Source: Clostridiales bacterium CHKCI001 (GTDB lineage: Bacteria > Bacillota > Clostridia > Lachnospirales > Lachnospiraceae). From it: a DNA stretch of 49,554 bases. Below are positions 25,938 through 34,294 of the stretch, piece after piece. Where the stretch lies: NCBI GenBank assembly GCA_900045905.1, contig FCNS01000010.1:1-49554 (forward strand), written 5' to 3'. The position numbers were made by a program, and so were the translations under genes. The notes below the pieces were generated by a model. The model did no database searches. It saw only the letters and a list, made by a program, of their open reading frames with translations, and was not told the origin of the DNA. Within the stretch, counting starts at the first letter, position 1. Each line of letters opens with the position of its first letter.

Positions 25938-27026
25938 TTATAACCTTATAAAACTCTCTGGTACAAGAGCAAGCTTATTTATTGATTCATGCGCTCGTGC
26001 AAGAGCATCATAAACGGCTAGTACATCATCTGAATCCCATGTACGCAAAGAGTGTTCATCAATCACTCCTTTACTCTCTTTAATAATTCTTTCAAGCTGT
26101 TCTTCATCTGCAACGGCGACAACTGCCTGCACAGCAGCATTTGTTTGAGCTTTCTTCAGATTAAGAATCAAACTATCAATAGAACCTTTGGATTGTACTT
26201 CGAAAACATAAATTGCTTTTCCCATATTTCCTATTTTGGCTTCCCAAACTGCATCAACAATTGCACCCGTTGTAATTTTAACCTCCGATCTACTCTCAAA
26301 ACCTAAAAGGTTCCCAATAGCTACTAATTTATCTTTAATTTCATCATGTACGGATCTTGTTTCCTTACCAGTTTGTTTTACCACAGTAGTTAATGTATTT
26401 CTTACACGTGTCTCCTTCTTTTCAATAGAAGGTAATAACTCATCCCACATAAAATAATCAACAGCTAGAAGGTCATACTCTCCACCATCTGCTGCCTTGA
26501 GTGCTCTAGATATATCTTTGCTAATCTTACAAACTTCAATATATTTTTTTCCAGTATATTGATAATTATATTTAGGCATATCTGGAATTTCAAGATAAGA
26601 ATAACACAGAACAGTAGTTTTATTAAAAATTGCATATTCTTCTGGATTTGAATATGTAAGTAGCTCACTCATTGTAGCTGCTCCAAGTCCTTTTATTGTT
26701 TTTAAAAAAGAATCCCAACGTATTTCTATATTTTCCGTTCCATATAAAAGATCAACCAACTGCTTTTTGAGTACACTAAAACCATTGTCCGCAATCAATT
26801 TATCAACAACATATTTTTTGTTCCCCCAAATAAGCATCGACCAGAGCTTACCTATATACTCTAAAAAGTCTTCTTGACTCATAGCAAGAAGTTTATCTTT
26901 TGTATATGATTGATAGAATTTCCTTCTTTCTATCCGTTCATTCCAATTATCTTCATAGTATACTGTATTACTATTCTTCTTTTTTAAAAATTCAGCAATA
27001 GCTGTATTTAATTTTATATTATTCAT
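25938..27026 (-). CDS. Uncharacterised protein with a PD-(D/E)XK-like C-terminal domain
   Basis: 362 aa, no close family recognised. The N-terminal half includes FLKTIKGLGAATMSELLTYSNPEEYAIFNK, which resembles the helix-hairpin-helix-like segments of restriction and defence proteins. The C-terminal part has FESRSEVKITTGAIVDAVWEAKIG...AIYVFEVQSKGSIDSLILNL. Asp in VDAVW, then Glu and Gln/Lys in FEVQSKGS after a beta strand, fit the D...ExQ/K core of restriction-like nucleases. AAGGAG precedes the ATG. It sits alone beside a dead helicase and may be a surviving piece of a defence locus. Confidence 0.55.
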   Translation of the reverse strand: MNNIKLNTAIAEFLKKKNSNTVYYEDNWNERIERRKFYQSYTKDKLLAMSQEDFLEYIGKLWSMLIWGNKKYVVDKLIADNGFSVLKKQLVDLLYGTENIEIRWDSFLKTIKGLGAATMSELLTYSNPEEYAIFNKTTVLCYSYLEIPDMPKYNYQYTGKKYIEVCKISKDISRALKAADGGEYDLLAVDYFMWDELLPSIEKKETRVRNTLTTVVKQTGKETRSVHDEIKDKLVAIGNLLGFESRSEVKITTGAIVDAVWEAKIGNMGKAIYVFEVQSKGSIDSLILNLKKAQTNAAVQAVVAVADEEQLERIIKESKGVIDEHSLRTWDSDDVLAVYDALARAHESINKLALVPESFIRL

Positions 27027-27391
27027 ACCATTTCTCCTTTATATCTCTTTTTTAGAAAACTTGAAATTCAAAAATCTTTCAACACACGTTCTCACTATTT
27101 CTGTATAAATATATATTTTTTCAAGTATGTTTCAAAACAAGCACCTTTTGATTTTTACATCAATGCCTTCTAAAAAATAATCTCTAACTTAACCCCTTAA
27201 AATATTCTTTAATCCAGCTTCTCTGGAAAATTACTAATCTAATAAGTTTAAATTTTAATCACTTATAGTGTTCTCTAATACTCTGTCTAGTTTTCTTTAC
27301 TTTGGATAGAGAATACCCCCAAATAGTTTTATATTTTCATGTCCTACTTGAGGGTATCTTATCGCTTCTTTAAATTTATTAATTCACTTTT
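27027..27391. other. Intergenic region with only an imperfect hairpin
   Basis: No gene seen. An imperfect stem (ATACCC...CTACTTGAGGGTAT, about 27313-27357) lies downstream of purA and may end its transcript. The rest is plain A+T-rich sequence holding the promoter of the 362-aa gene. Confidence 0.4.
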
Positions 27392-28672
27392 TTATTTTCT
27401 TTTGATAATTTCATCACGGCCTGGTCCATTCGATACCATTGTAATTGGAACACCAATTTCCGCTTCGATTGCATCAATATAATCTTTACATTCTTTTGGA
27501 AGTTCATCATAATTCTTAATTCCACGGATATCACATTTCCATCCAGGTAATGTTTTCCATACTGGCTTTGCGATTTCCAATTTGGTTGTCGTAGGGAAAT
27601 CTTTTGTTACTTCCCCATTAATCTCATATCCAACACAGATTGGAATTTCATCCAAATATCCCAGTACATCCAATACGGTTAATGCGACTTCGGTTGCACC
27701 TTGAATTCGGCAGCCATAGCGTGTTGCAACTGCATCAAACCATCCCATACGTCTTGGGCGTCCTGTTGTAGCTCCGAATTCTCCAGCATCTCCACCGCGC
27801 TTTCTTAATTCATCTGCTTCTTCTCCAAAAATCTCACTTACAAATGCTCCTGCTCCTACTGCACTAGAATAGGCCTTAACCACAGTAGTAATATTTTTAA
27901 TTTCATATGGTGGAATACCTGCACCAATCGCACCATACGCAGCCAATGTGGAAGAAGAAGTAACCATTGGATAGATACCATGATCTGGATCTTTTAAAGA
28001 ACCTAACTGACCTTCCAACAAAATGTTTTTCCCTTCTTTGATTGCCTGATGTAAAAATAGAGAAACATCACATACATATGGCTCTACCATTTCTTTGTAT
28101 TCTAACAATGTATTGTAAATATCTTCTGGATCTAAAAGAGGTTTATGATATAAATGTTCTAATAAAACATTTTTCATTGCAACTACTCGTTCTACTTTTT
28201 CCTTTAATACATCTTCTGGAGCAAATAATTCGCTTACCTGGAAACCGATCTTTGCATATTTATCGGAATAAAAAGGTGCGATTCCCGACTTTGTAGAACC
28301 AAAAGACTTACCTCCCAAACGTTCTTCTTCGTATGCATCAAATGCAATATGGTAAGGCATTAGGATCTGTGCTCTGTCTGAAACTAGAATCTTTGGCTTT
28401 GGAACCCCTCTGCTCACAAGTTCATTAATCTCATTGAATAAATAAGGAATATTCAATGCAACTCCATTACCAATCACACTGGTAGTATGTCCATAGAATA
28501 CACCTGATGGCAACAAATGTAATGCAAACTTTCCATAATCATTGATAATTGTATGTCCTGCATTGCTTCCACCCTGAAATCTTACAATAATATCCGATTC
28601 CTTACCAAGCATGTCTGTAATTTTCCCTTTACCTTCGTCACCCCAATTGGCGCCTACAATTGCTCTTACCAT
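27392..28672 (-). CDS. purA: Adenylosuccinate synthetase
   Basis: 426 aa. It catalyses IMP + Asp + GTP to adenylosuccinate. The N-terminus VRAIVGANWGDEGKGKITDML carries the GDEGKGK phosphate loop; QGGSNAGHTI and GATTGRPRRMGWFD are further signatures. A longer frame starts at 28735, but the ATG at 28672 has AGGAGG ten bases upstream and fits the family length. It is separated from purC-purB by an ABC exporter gene and has its own long leader. Confidence 0.97.
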   Translation of the reverse strand: MVRAIVGANWGDEGKGKITDMLGKESDIIVRFQGGSNAGHTIINDYGKFALHLLPSGVFYGHTTSVIGNGVALNIPYLFNEINELVSRGVPKPKILVSDRAQILMPYHIAFDAYEEERLGGKSFGSTKSGIAPFYSDKYAKIGFQVSELFAPEDVLKEKVERVVAMKNVLLEHLYHKPLLDPEDIYNTLLEYKEMVEPYVCDVSLFLHQAIKEGKNILLEGQLGSLKDPDHGIYPMVTSSSTLAAYGAIGAGIPPYEIKNITTVVKAYSSAVGAGAFVSEIFGEEADELRKRGGDAGEFGATTGRPRRMGWFDAVATRYGCRIQGATEVALTVLDVLGYLDEIPICVGYEINGEVTKDFPTTTKLEIAKPVWKTLPGWKCDIRGIKNYDELPKECKDYIDAIEAEIGVPITMVSNGPGRDEIIKRK

Positions 28673-28719
28673 AGTATTTTTTCCTCCTAGAACTACAAAC
28701 GTAACTAATAGTGTTTCTG

Positions 28720-28830
28720 ACTCTCGCCCAAGCATAAGCTTTGATGAATACTTAACACCATAGCCCCATTGTTATACCAAATATCATTTATCCTAATAGT
28801 TGAAACGAGAGTATGAATTCTCAGCACACC
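28720..28830 (-). promoter_or_regulatory. Structured 5' leader of purA
   Basis: The transcript from the promoter at 28837-28865 has a leader of about 158 bases. Minus-strand ACTCTCG (28812-28806) can pair with CGAGAGT (28726-28720), closing a ~79-base loop. The purine-riboswitch core is not recognised; a different riboswitch or attenuator is possible. Confidence 0.3.
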
Positions 28831-28836
28831 ATTTAC

Positions 28837-28865
28837 AGTATAAATGATTACAGGAAGAAAATCAA
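28837..28865 (-). promoter_or_regulatory. Promoter of purA
   Basis: Minus strand: TTGATT (28860-28865), 17-bp spacer, TATACT (28837-28842). The hexamers and spacing are the same as at the purC promoter. Confidence 0.6.
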
Positions 28866-28928
28866 TAAAAACTTCAAAAAAAGGCCCGGATAAAGTTATG
28901 AAAAATCTTTTTCTTTTTCTTAAATATG

Positions 28929-28937
28929 TGCTATAAT
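28929..28937 (+). promoter_or_regulatory. Extended -10 promoter of the ABC exporter
   Basis: TGCTATAAT (TGn plus TATAAT at 28932-28937), about 60 bases upstream of the ATG. The -35 region is poor, as usual for extended -10 promoters. Confidence 0.5.
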
Positions 28938-28997
28938 AGGATAATCTTATTTTGGTAGCACTTACATTTTTTACCTGATTATTAAGGAGAATTTTCT

Positions 28998-30827
28998 ATG
29001 GAAGAGTTTTCATCAACATTAAAATCAAATTATCGCAAAAAAGATATGAGCCAATTTTTCCAAGTAAAAGATCAACTATTTCAGGATAGCTATAATCGTC
29101 ATGCAGATCATCCTGTTAAAATTTTGCTTGGGATTTATCGTGGAAATTATGGCAATTTATTTCTTTCCACATTGTTTTATGTTATTAAGCATAGTCCTGT
29201 TTGGATACTGCCTATCATTACAGCCAATATTGTGAATTATGTTACAGGAGATATATCCAACACATGGCAGCTAATTTTACAAAATGCTGTCGTTGTCATT
29301 GCTTTAGTTATTTTAAACGTCCCAATGAATTACCTGCACACCCGATTTAAGAGTAAATCAACCCGAAGTGTAGAAGCAGGTTTACGCAGTACACTTGTTC
29401 GAAAGATTCAGCAGCTTTCCATTTCCTATCATAAAGAAATGCAGTCAGGCCGCATTCAGTCCAAAATTATGCGTGATGTAGAGGCAGTTGAAACATTATC
29501 TTCTCAAATGTTTGTAAGCCTTTTAAATATCGCAATTAACATTGTAGTAGCACTAGGTGTCACTGTTTTCCGCAGCCGCATCGTATTTTTCTTCTTCCTT
29601 TTAACAGTTCCTGTTGCAGCTCTAACAATCGTCGTATTTAAAGCTCCAATGAGACGCCGCAACCAAGAATTTCGACAGGAAATGGAGTCTACGTCAGCTC
29701 AAGTGATGGAAATGGTAGAAATGATTCCTGTCACTCGTGCCCATGCATTGGAGGAAAAAGAGGCTGCACGTATGAGTGAACAACTCCAAACGGTTGCAGC
29801 ACAGGGCTACCGTCTGGATATTGTTCAATCTACCTTTGGTTCTGTCAGTTGGGCAGCATTTCAAATTTTCCAGGTACTTTGTCTTGTATTTACTGCTATG
29901 TTAGCTCTACATGGTACCATTGAAGCAGGTGATATCGTACTTTATCAGAGCTATTTTACCACAATTGTAAATCAAGTTTCTTCGGTTATTACACTACTTC
30001 CAACTATCTCAAAAGGTATGGAATCTGTGCGCAGTATTGGAGAAATATTAAATTCGGATGATATTGAAGATAATCAGGGAAAACAATCGCTTCCCTACTT
30101 AATTGGAGCTTATGATTTTGAAAACATCCATTTTCAATACCCAAAAGCTCAGACTCCTATTTTAAATGGAGTTTCCTTCCGTGTAAATCCTGGGGAAACG
30201 ATTGCACTTGTCGGAGAATCTGGTGCAGGAAAAAGTACACTTTTAAATATGATTATTGGATTTTTAAATCCACAGCAAGGACGAATTCTAGTCGATGGCA
30301 ATGATCTTTCTTCCATTAATCTTCCAAGTTACCGACGATTTCTTGCTGTTGTACCACAAAGTACGGTACTTTTTTCTGGTTCTATAAAAGACAATATTAC
30401 ATATGGACTTTCTGATGTTACACCTGAGCAGTTAAATCAAGCGATCGAAGCAGCAAATTTAAAACATCTGATTGATGCTTTGCCAAATGGACTTGACACT
30501 CCAGTTGGAGAACATGGTGATAAGCTTTCTGGCGGTCAAAAACAGCGTATTTCCATTGCCCGTGCCCTAATCCGAAATCCTCGTGTCATCCTGTTTGATG
30601 AAGCAACTTCAGCACTTGACAGCATTTCGGAAAAACTCATCCAAGATGCACTCGAAAATCTAACCAAAGACCGAACTACATTTATCGTAGCTCACCGTCT
30701 TTCCACAATTCGTAATGCAGACAAAATCTGTGTCATCCAGAATGGTGTCTGTGTCGAATTTGGAACATGGGAAGAGCTAATGGAAAAACACGGAGCCTTT
30801 TACGAATTCCGCAAACTTCAAGTCTAA
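28998..30827 (+). CDS. ABC exporter, fused membrane and ATPase domains (MsbA/LmrA-like)
   Basis: 609-aa half transporter. Six membrane helices lie in about residues 50-335 (for example LFYVIKHSPVWILPIITANIV and IVFFFFLLTVPVAALTIVVF). The ATPase domain has Walker A GESGAGKST, Q-loop VVPQSTVLFSG, signature LSGGQKQR, Walker B VILFDEATSALD and VAHRLST. Probably a homodimeric lipid or multidrug exporter. AAGGAG precedes the ATG. Transcribed alone, divergent from purA. Confidence 0.93.
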   Translation: MEEFSSTLKSNYRKKDMSQFFQVKDQLFQDSYNRHADHPVKILLGIYRGNYGNLFLSTLFYVIKHSPVWILPIITANIVNYVTGDISNTWQLILQNAVVVIALVILNVPMNYLHTRFKSKSTRSVEAGLRSTLVRKIQQLSISYHKEMQSGRIQSKIMRDVEAVETLSSQMFVSLLNIAINIVVALGVTVFRSRIVFFFFLLTVPVAALTIVVFKAPMRRRNQEFRQEMESTSAQVMEMVEMIPVTRAHALEEKEAARMSEQLQTVAAQGYRLDIVQSTFGSVSWAAFQIFQVLCLVFTAMLALHGTIEAGDIVLYQSYFTTIVNQVSSVITLLPTISKGMESVRSIGEILNSDDIEDNQGKQSLPYLIGAYDFENIHFQYPKAQTPILNGVSFRVNPGETIALVGESGAGKSTLLNMIIGFLNPQQGRILVDGNDLSSINLPSYRRFLAVVPQSTVLFSGSIKDNITYGLSDVTPEQLNQAIEAANLKHLIDALPNGLDTPVGEHGDKLSGGQKQRISIARALIRNPRVILFDEATSALDSISEKLIQDALENLTKDRTTFIVAHRLSTIRNADKICVIQNGVCVEFGTWEELMEKHGAFYEFRKLQV

Positions 30828-30882
30828 GTTTTCGTTTCTTTCTTGGCTTTTTATTACAGTCGATTTAACCATATGCAAAAGA

Positions 30883-30940
30883 AATAACTGGACAAGAAAA
30901 ACTGTTTCATAATAAAACGAATCTTTCCTGTCCAGTTATT
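30883..30940. terminator. Bidirectional terminator between ABC exporter and purB
   Basis: AATAACTGGACA (30883-30894) and TGTCCAGTTATT (30929-30940) form a 12-bp perfect stem, with T-rich sequence following on the plus strand. The two genes converge here. Confidence 0.75.
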
Positions 30941-30968
30941 TTAAATTACTACAAATAACTTATCTTTA

Positions 30969-32402
30969 TTATACATTAATCTCAGCAGTCATTCCAAGCA
31001 CATCCTTATTTTCTTCCAAAATTGGAGCAATCACTTCGCTCAAGAATTCCTCTACTTGTTCTTTCGCACGTCCTGTATACTTTTCTGGCTGCATGGTCTG
31101 CTGCAACTCTTCTAAGGTTAGATTAAATGCTGGATCAGCTGCGATTAATTCTAACAAATTGTTATCTAAACCATTTACCTTTACATTCGCACCTGCCTGC
31201 ATGGACAGAGTACGAATCTTTTCATGCAATTCCTGACGATCTCCGCCTGCTTTTACTGCATCCATCATAATATTCTCTGTTGCCATAAATGGAAGTTCTG
31301 CCATTAAATGCTTACGAATTACTTTTTCATATACAACAAGTCCATCTACTACATTTAAATAAAGATCTAAAATTCCATCTACGGCTAAAAATGCCTCTGG
31401 CACACTAATTCTCTTATTTGCAGAATCATCCAATGTACGTTCAAACCATTGTGTAGAAGAAACTAGCATTGGATTCATCGCATCTGCCATTACATAATTT
31501 GCCAACGATGCAATACGTTCACTTCTCATTGGATTTCTCTTATATGCCATCGCAGAAGAGCCAATTTGATTCTTTTCAAATGGTTCTTCAATTTCCTTTA
31601 AATGCTGTAGCAAACGAATATCATTTGAAAACTTATGAGCACTTTGTGCAATTCCTGCCAGTACATTTAATACACGGCTATCTACCTTACGAGAATAAGT
31701 CTGTCCAGACACTGGATAAACTCCCTCAAATCCCATCTTTTCTGCAATCATCTGATCTAGCTTTCTAATTTTAGCATGATCACCATCAAATAATTCTAAG
31801 AAAGATGCCTGCGTTCCTGTCGTTCCCTTGGAACCCAACAAACGCATTGTACTGATTAAATAATCCAAATCATCCAAATCTAACTTTAATTCCATCATCC
31901 ACAGCGTTGCTCGCTTACCAACCGTCGTTGGCTGTGCAGGCTGAAAATGTGTGAATGCCAATGTTGGAAGTGCTTTATATTTATCTGCAAACTTTGCTAA
32001 TTCATTCATTACGTTTACAAGCTTTTTCTTTACAAGCTTTAAAGCTTCGGTCATAATGATTAAATCAGTATTATCCCCTACATAACAGCTTGTTGCTCCT
32101 AAATGGATAATTCCTTTCGCCTTTGGACACTGAACTCCATAGGCATATACATGTGACATTACATCATGACGAACTAATTTTTCTCTCTCTTTTGCTACAT
32201 CATAATTGATATCATCTTTATGTGCTTTTAATTCCTCAATCTGCTCGTCTGTAATATTCAATCCTAACTCTTTTTCCGATTCTGCCAATGCAATCCAAAG
32301 TCTTCTCCACGTACAAAACTTTTTATCCTGAGAAAAAATATACTGCATTTCTTTGCTTGCATAACGTTCTGACAATGGGCTTGAGTAGCGATCTGTTGCC
32401 AT
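30969..32402 (-). CDS. purB: Adenylosuccinate lyase
   Basis: 477 aa fumarase/aspartase-superfamily enzyme. It acts twice in purine synthesis (SAICAR to AICAR, adenylosuccinate to AMP). The superfamily signature is SSAMAYKRNPMRSE, and the catalytic histidine regions FTHFQPAQPTTVGKR and IHLGATSCYVGDN are present. Encoded 30 bases after purC with AGGAGG before the ATG, so purC-purB is one operon. Confidence 0.96.
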   Translation of the reverse strand: MATDRYSSPLSERYASKEMQYIFSQDKKFCTWRRLWIALAESEKELGLNITDEQIEELKAHKDDINYDVAKEREKLVRHDVMSHVYAYGVQCPKAKGIIHLGATSCYVGDNTDLIIMTEALKLVKKKLVNVMNELAKFADKYKALPTLAFTHFQPAQPTTVGKRATLWMMELKLDLDDLDYLISTMRLLGSKGTTGTQASFLELFDGDHAKIRKLDQMIAEKMGFEGVYPVSGQTYSRKVDSRVLNVLAGIAQSAHKFSNDIRLLQHLKEIEEPFEKNQIGSSAMAYKRNPMRSERIASLANYVMADAMNPMLVSSTQWFERTLDDSANKRISVPEAFLAVDGILDLYLNVVDGLVVYEKVIRKHLMAELPFMATENIMMDAVKAGGDRQELHEKIRTLSMQAGANVKVNGLDNNLLELIAADPAFNLTLEELQQTMQPEKYTGRAKEQVEEFLSEVIAPILEENKDVLGMTAEINV

Positions 32403-32432
32403 AATTAATTCCTCCTAAACGTTTACCCTCTT

Positions 32433-33137
32433 TTAAAGTCCAAGTCTCTTAAATACTTCCTGGTAAGCGTCTTCTACACCACCTAAGTCTCTTCTAAAAC
32501 GATCCTTGTCCAATTTTTCATGTGTATCCATATCCCAAAGTCTGCATGTATCTGGAGATACTTCATCTGCTAAAATAATCTGTCCATGGAATCTTCCAAA
32601 TTCAATCTTAAAATCAATTAATTCCATATTTGCTTGAGCAAAATATTCCTTTAATGCATCATTTACAGCAAATGCATACTTTGTAATTGTATCAATTTCT
32701 TCTTGCGTTGCAAGACCAAGTGCCAATGCATAATAGCTGTTAATAAATGGATCACCCAGCTCATCATTTTTATAACTAAACTCTAATGTAGGAGTCAACA
32801 GCTTTGTGCCTTCTTCTACACCCAGCTTCTTAGAAAAACTTCCTGCAGCTACATTACGGATGATAACTTCTAATGGTACAATCTCTACCTTCTTTACGGC
32901 TGTTTCTCTATCACTCAATTCTTCTACATAGTGAGTAGGAATGCCCTTCTTTTCCAGCATCTGGAATACAATATTCGTCATACGGTTATTTACAACACCT
33001 TTTCCACTAATTGTACCCTTTTTCAATCCATTAAATGCAGTTGCGTCATCCTTATAATCTACAATTAATACATCTGGATCATCCGTTAAGAAAACTTTTT
33101 TTGCCTTTCCTTCATATAACTGTTCTAATTTTTTCAT
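32433..33137 (-). CDS. purC: SAICAR synthetase (phosphoribosylaminoimidazole-succinocarboxamide synthase)
   Basis: 234 aa, the short bacterial form. Signatures: [10 protein letters not shown] at the N-terminus, [12 protein letters not shown] and [10 protein letters not shown]...[15 protein letters not shown]. It joins CAIR and aspartate. The ATG at 33137 has no ribosome site at normal distance: the nearest AAAGGAG (33173-33179) is 35 bases away. A small hairpin and the end of an upstream frame lie between, so translation may be coupled or depend on RNA folding. Confidence 0.95.
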   Translation of the reverse strand: MKKLEQLYEGKAKKVFLTDDPDVLIVDYKDDATAFNGLKKGTISGKGVVNNRMTNIVFQMLEKKGIPTHYVEELSDRETAVKKVEIVPLEVIIRNVAAGSFSKKLGVEEGTKLLTPTLEFSYKNDELGDPFINSYYALALGLATQEEIDTITKYAFAVNDALKEYFAQANMELIDFKIEFGRFHGQIILADEVSPDTCRLWDMDTHEKLDKDRFRRDLGGVEDAYQEVFKRLGL

Positions 33138-33149
33138 TTCAATTTGTAA

Positions 33150-33168
33150 GCGGAACGATAGGTTCCAC
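33150..33168 (-). promoter_or_regulatory. Hairpin between ribosome site and start of purC
   Basis: GCGGAAC (33150-33156) and GTTCCAC (33162-33168) can form a 7-bp stem with one G-U pair on the minus-strand RNA. It lies between AAAGGAG (33173-33179) and the ATG (33137) and could bring the two closer. Confidence 0.35.
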
Positions 33169-33279
33169 CATGCTCCTTTCCATTAGTGTAATAAATCCAC
33201 ATTCGTAGTACAAGTGATATTTCTTACAAACTACCTCTAGCACGCAAATGGAACGTTTAAACATTCTACGTTCATTATG

Positions 33280-33308
33280 AGTATAGCGGACTGACAATGA
33301 AAAATCAA
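33280..33308 (-). promoter_or_regulatory. Promoter of purC-purB
   Basis: Minus strand: TTGATT (33303-33308), 17-bp spacer, TATACT (33280-33285). Just downstream is an inverted pair AATGAACG / CGTTCCATT (about 33248-33277), loosely like a PurR-type site; the family of the regulator is unknown. Confidence 0.6.
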
Positions 33309-33420
33309 CTCTTTTTCTAATCTCCTGCAAAAATTTTACCTAATGACAAATATAAGATTTGTTGATGTTCAAAGAGCTTTATGCTAAGAGGAAAGCACAA
33401 TAACGAAGTATATCTTAATT

Positions 33421-33654
33421 GTTGCAGATTACTTTGTACAAAAACGGCAAAAGGACGATTATATACCTGAGCCGCAAGAATTCGTACACGTACAAGAAAC
33501 TTTGCAGTTATTAAGTGTAATGACAGGAGATCACCGATTTGAGGAAGCATATAATGATGGCATAAAAGGAAGACCTTGTAATATATGTGATGTGTTAGAT
33601 CGAATTGAAAATAGCTCATCCTATCAAAGGAGCCATCTGGACAAAGCAATGTAA
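33421..33654 (+). pseudogene. C-terminal fragment of an Rpn-family (PD-(D/E)XK) nuclease
   Basis: The frame reads VADYFVQKRQKDDYIPEPQE, then LQLLSVMTGDHRFEEAY and NICDVLDRIENSSS. This strongly resembles the C-terminal region of the Rpn/transposase_31-like proteins common in Lachnospiraceae. The nuclease domain and start codon are missing and the end is altered. A remnant. Confidence 0.65.
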
Positions 33655-33658
33655 TAAC

Positions 33659-33766
33659 ATGACAATATACACAGACGAACAGCTTAAAACTATGCTAGTA
33701 AAATCTGGATTTAAAATAAATAAAATCAAAAAAATAGAAAAGTTTGGATTTGCATTGAAGCAGTGA
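33659..33766 (+). pseudogene. C-terminal scrap of a class I methyltransferase
   Basis: 35 codons, MTIYTDEQLKTMLVKSGFKI then NKIKKIEKFGFALKQ. This matches the end of SAM-dependent methyltransferases (typically YTDEELKxMLExAGF...). No ribosome site; the catalytic part is absent. Confidence 0.45.
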
Positions 33767-33858
33767 AATTAAAAAAATAATTCTCCAGAATTATCTTACA
33801 AATCTTTTGATTTTCTATTACAAATGACAATATATTTTGATCAAATTTATTCTTTCAT

Positions 33859-33914
33859 AAAAATATAATATGTAGACCAAAAATTTCAATTAACAATCTA
33901 CATATTATATTTTT
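33859..33914 (+). terminator. Long perfect hairpin upstream of the peptide gene
   Basis: An 18-bp perfect stem: 33859-33876 pairs with 33897-33914, loop 20 bases, the right arm ending in TTTTT. A+T-rich; it could terminate plus-strand transcription before the signalling locus. Confidence 0.6.
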
Positions 33915-34023
33915 AATCGACAAAAAAACTAATATTTTAAACAAATATGACAACTTATCACAAAAAATAACTGCTGTTTTTTTTCTTGATAAACTGCTTC
34001 CAATTTTTTTAAATTTATGCTAT

Positions 34024-34059
34024 TTTAAAATTGATTATTATATAATATTCAATTTTAAA
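34024..34059 (+). promoter_or_regulatory. 36-bp near-perfect palindrome over the peptide-gene promoter
   Basis: TTTAAAATTGA (34024-34034) and TCAATTTTAAA (34049-34059) are exact inverted arms. The centre TATTATATAATA (34036-34047) is itself palindromic; only the T/T pair at 34035/34048 breaks symmetry. It contains TATAAT (34041-34046), the likely -10, and ends next to the ribosome site. Position and symmetry fit an operator for a dimeric regulator. Confidence 0.6.
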
Positions 34060-34072
34060 GGAGAGGATTCCC

Positions 34073-34249
34073 ATGTACAAAATTAAATCATTACTTATCA
34101 CTACTATTGTAGTCCTATCAATTGGATCTGTTATCATTCCGCTTGACCCTCAAGGTCCAGAAACAGATCCTAGCGAAACTACAGAAACCACAGAAACACC
34201 AGATCCAACAGGAGTGTCTCTATTCGGAGCAGATCCTCTGGAACCTTAA
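34073..34249 (+). CDS. Small exported peptide, candidate signalling pro-peptide
   Basis: 58 aa, too short for usual gene calling. AAAGGAGAGG lies eight bases before the ATG. Lys-containing MYKIKSLL leads into a hydrophobic core (ITTIVVLSIGSVII, about residues 9-22), i.e. a signal sequence. The rest is acidic and Thr/Pro-rich (PETDPSETTETTETPDPTG) and ends GVSLFGADPLEP. This is the usual plan of secreted pheromone precursors sensed by TPR regulators. It converges on the 632-aa HTH-TPR gene with only 45 bases between stops. Gene is well supported; signalling role is inference. Confidence 0.7.
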   Translation: MYKIKSLLITTIVVLSIGSVIIPLDPQGPETDPSETTETTETPDPTGVSLFGADPLEP

Positions 34250-34294
34250 AAAATTCTTCATATATAATTGTGCTTTCAATTTATGAAGTTTAAA

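Noticed and set aside
28720-28812. Purine riboswitch before purA
   Set aside because: The conserved three-way junction residues and the loop-loop motif of that family are not found; only a long-range stem is seen.
33139-33330. 63-codon minus-strand frame before purC as a normal protein gene
   Set aside because: Its start lies upstream of the purC promoter. Only its last part would be transcribed, so it was treated as a possible leader frame.
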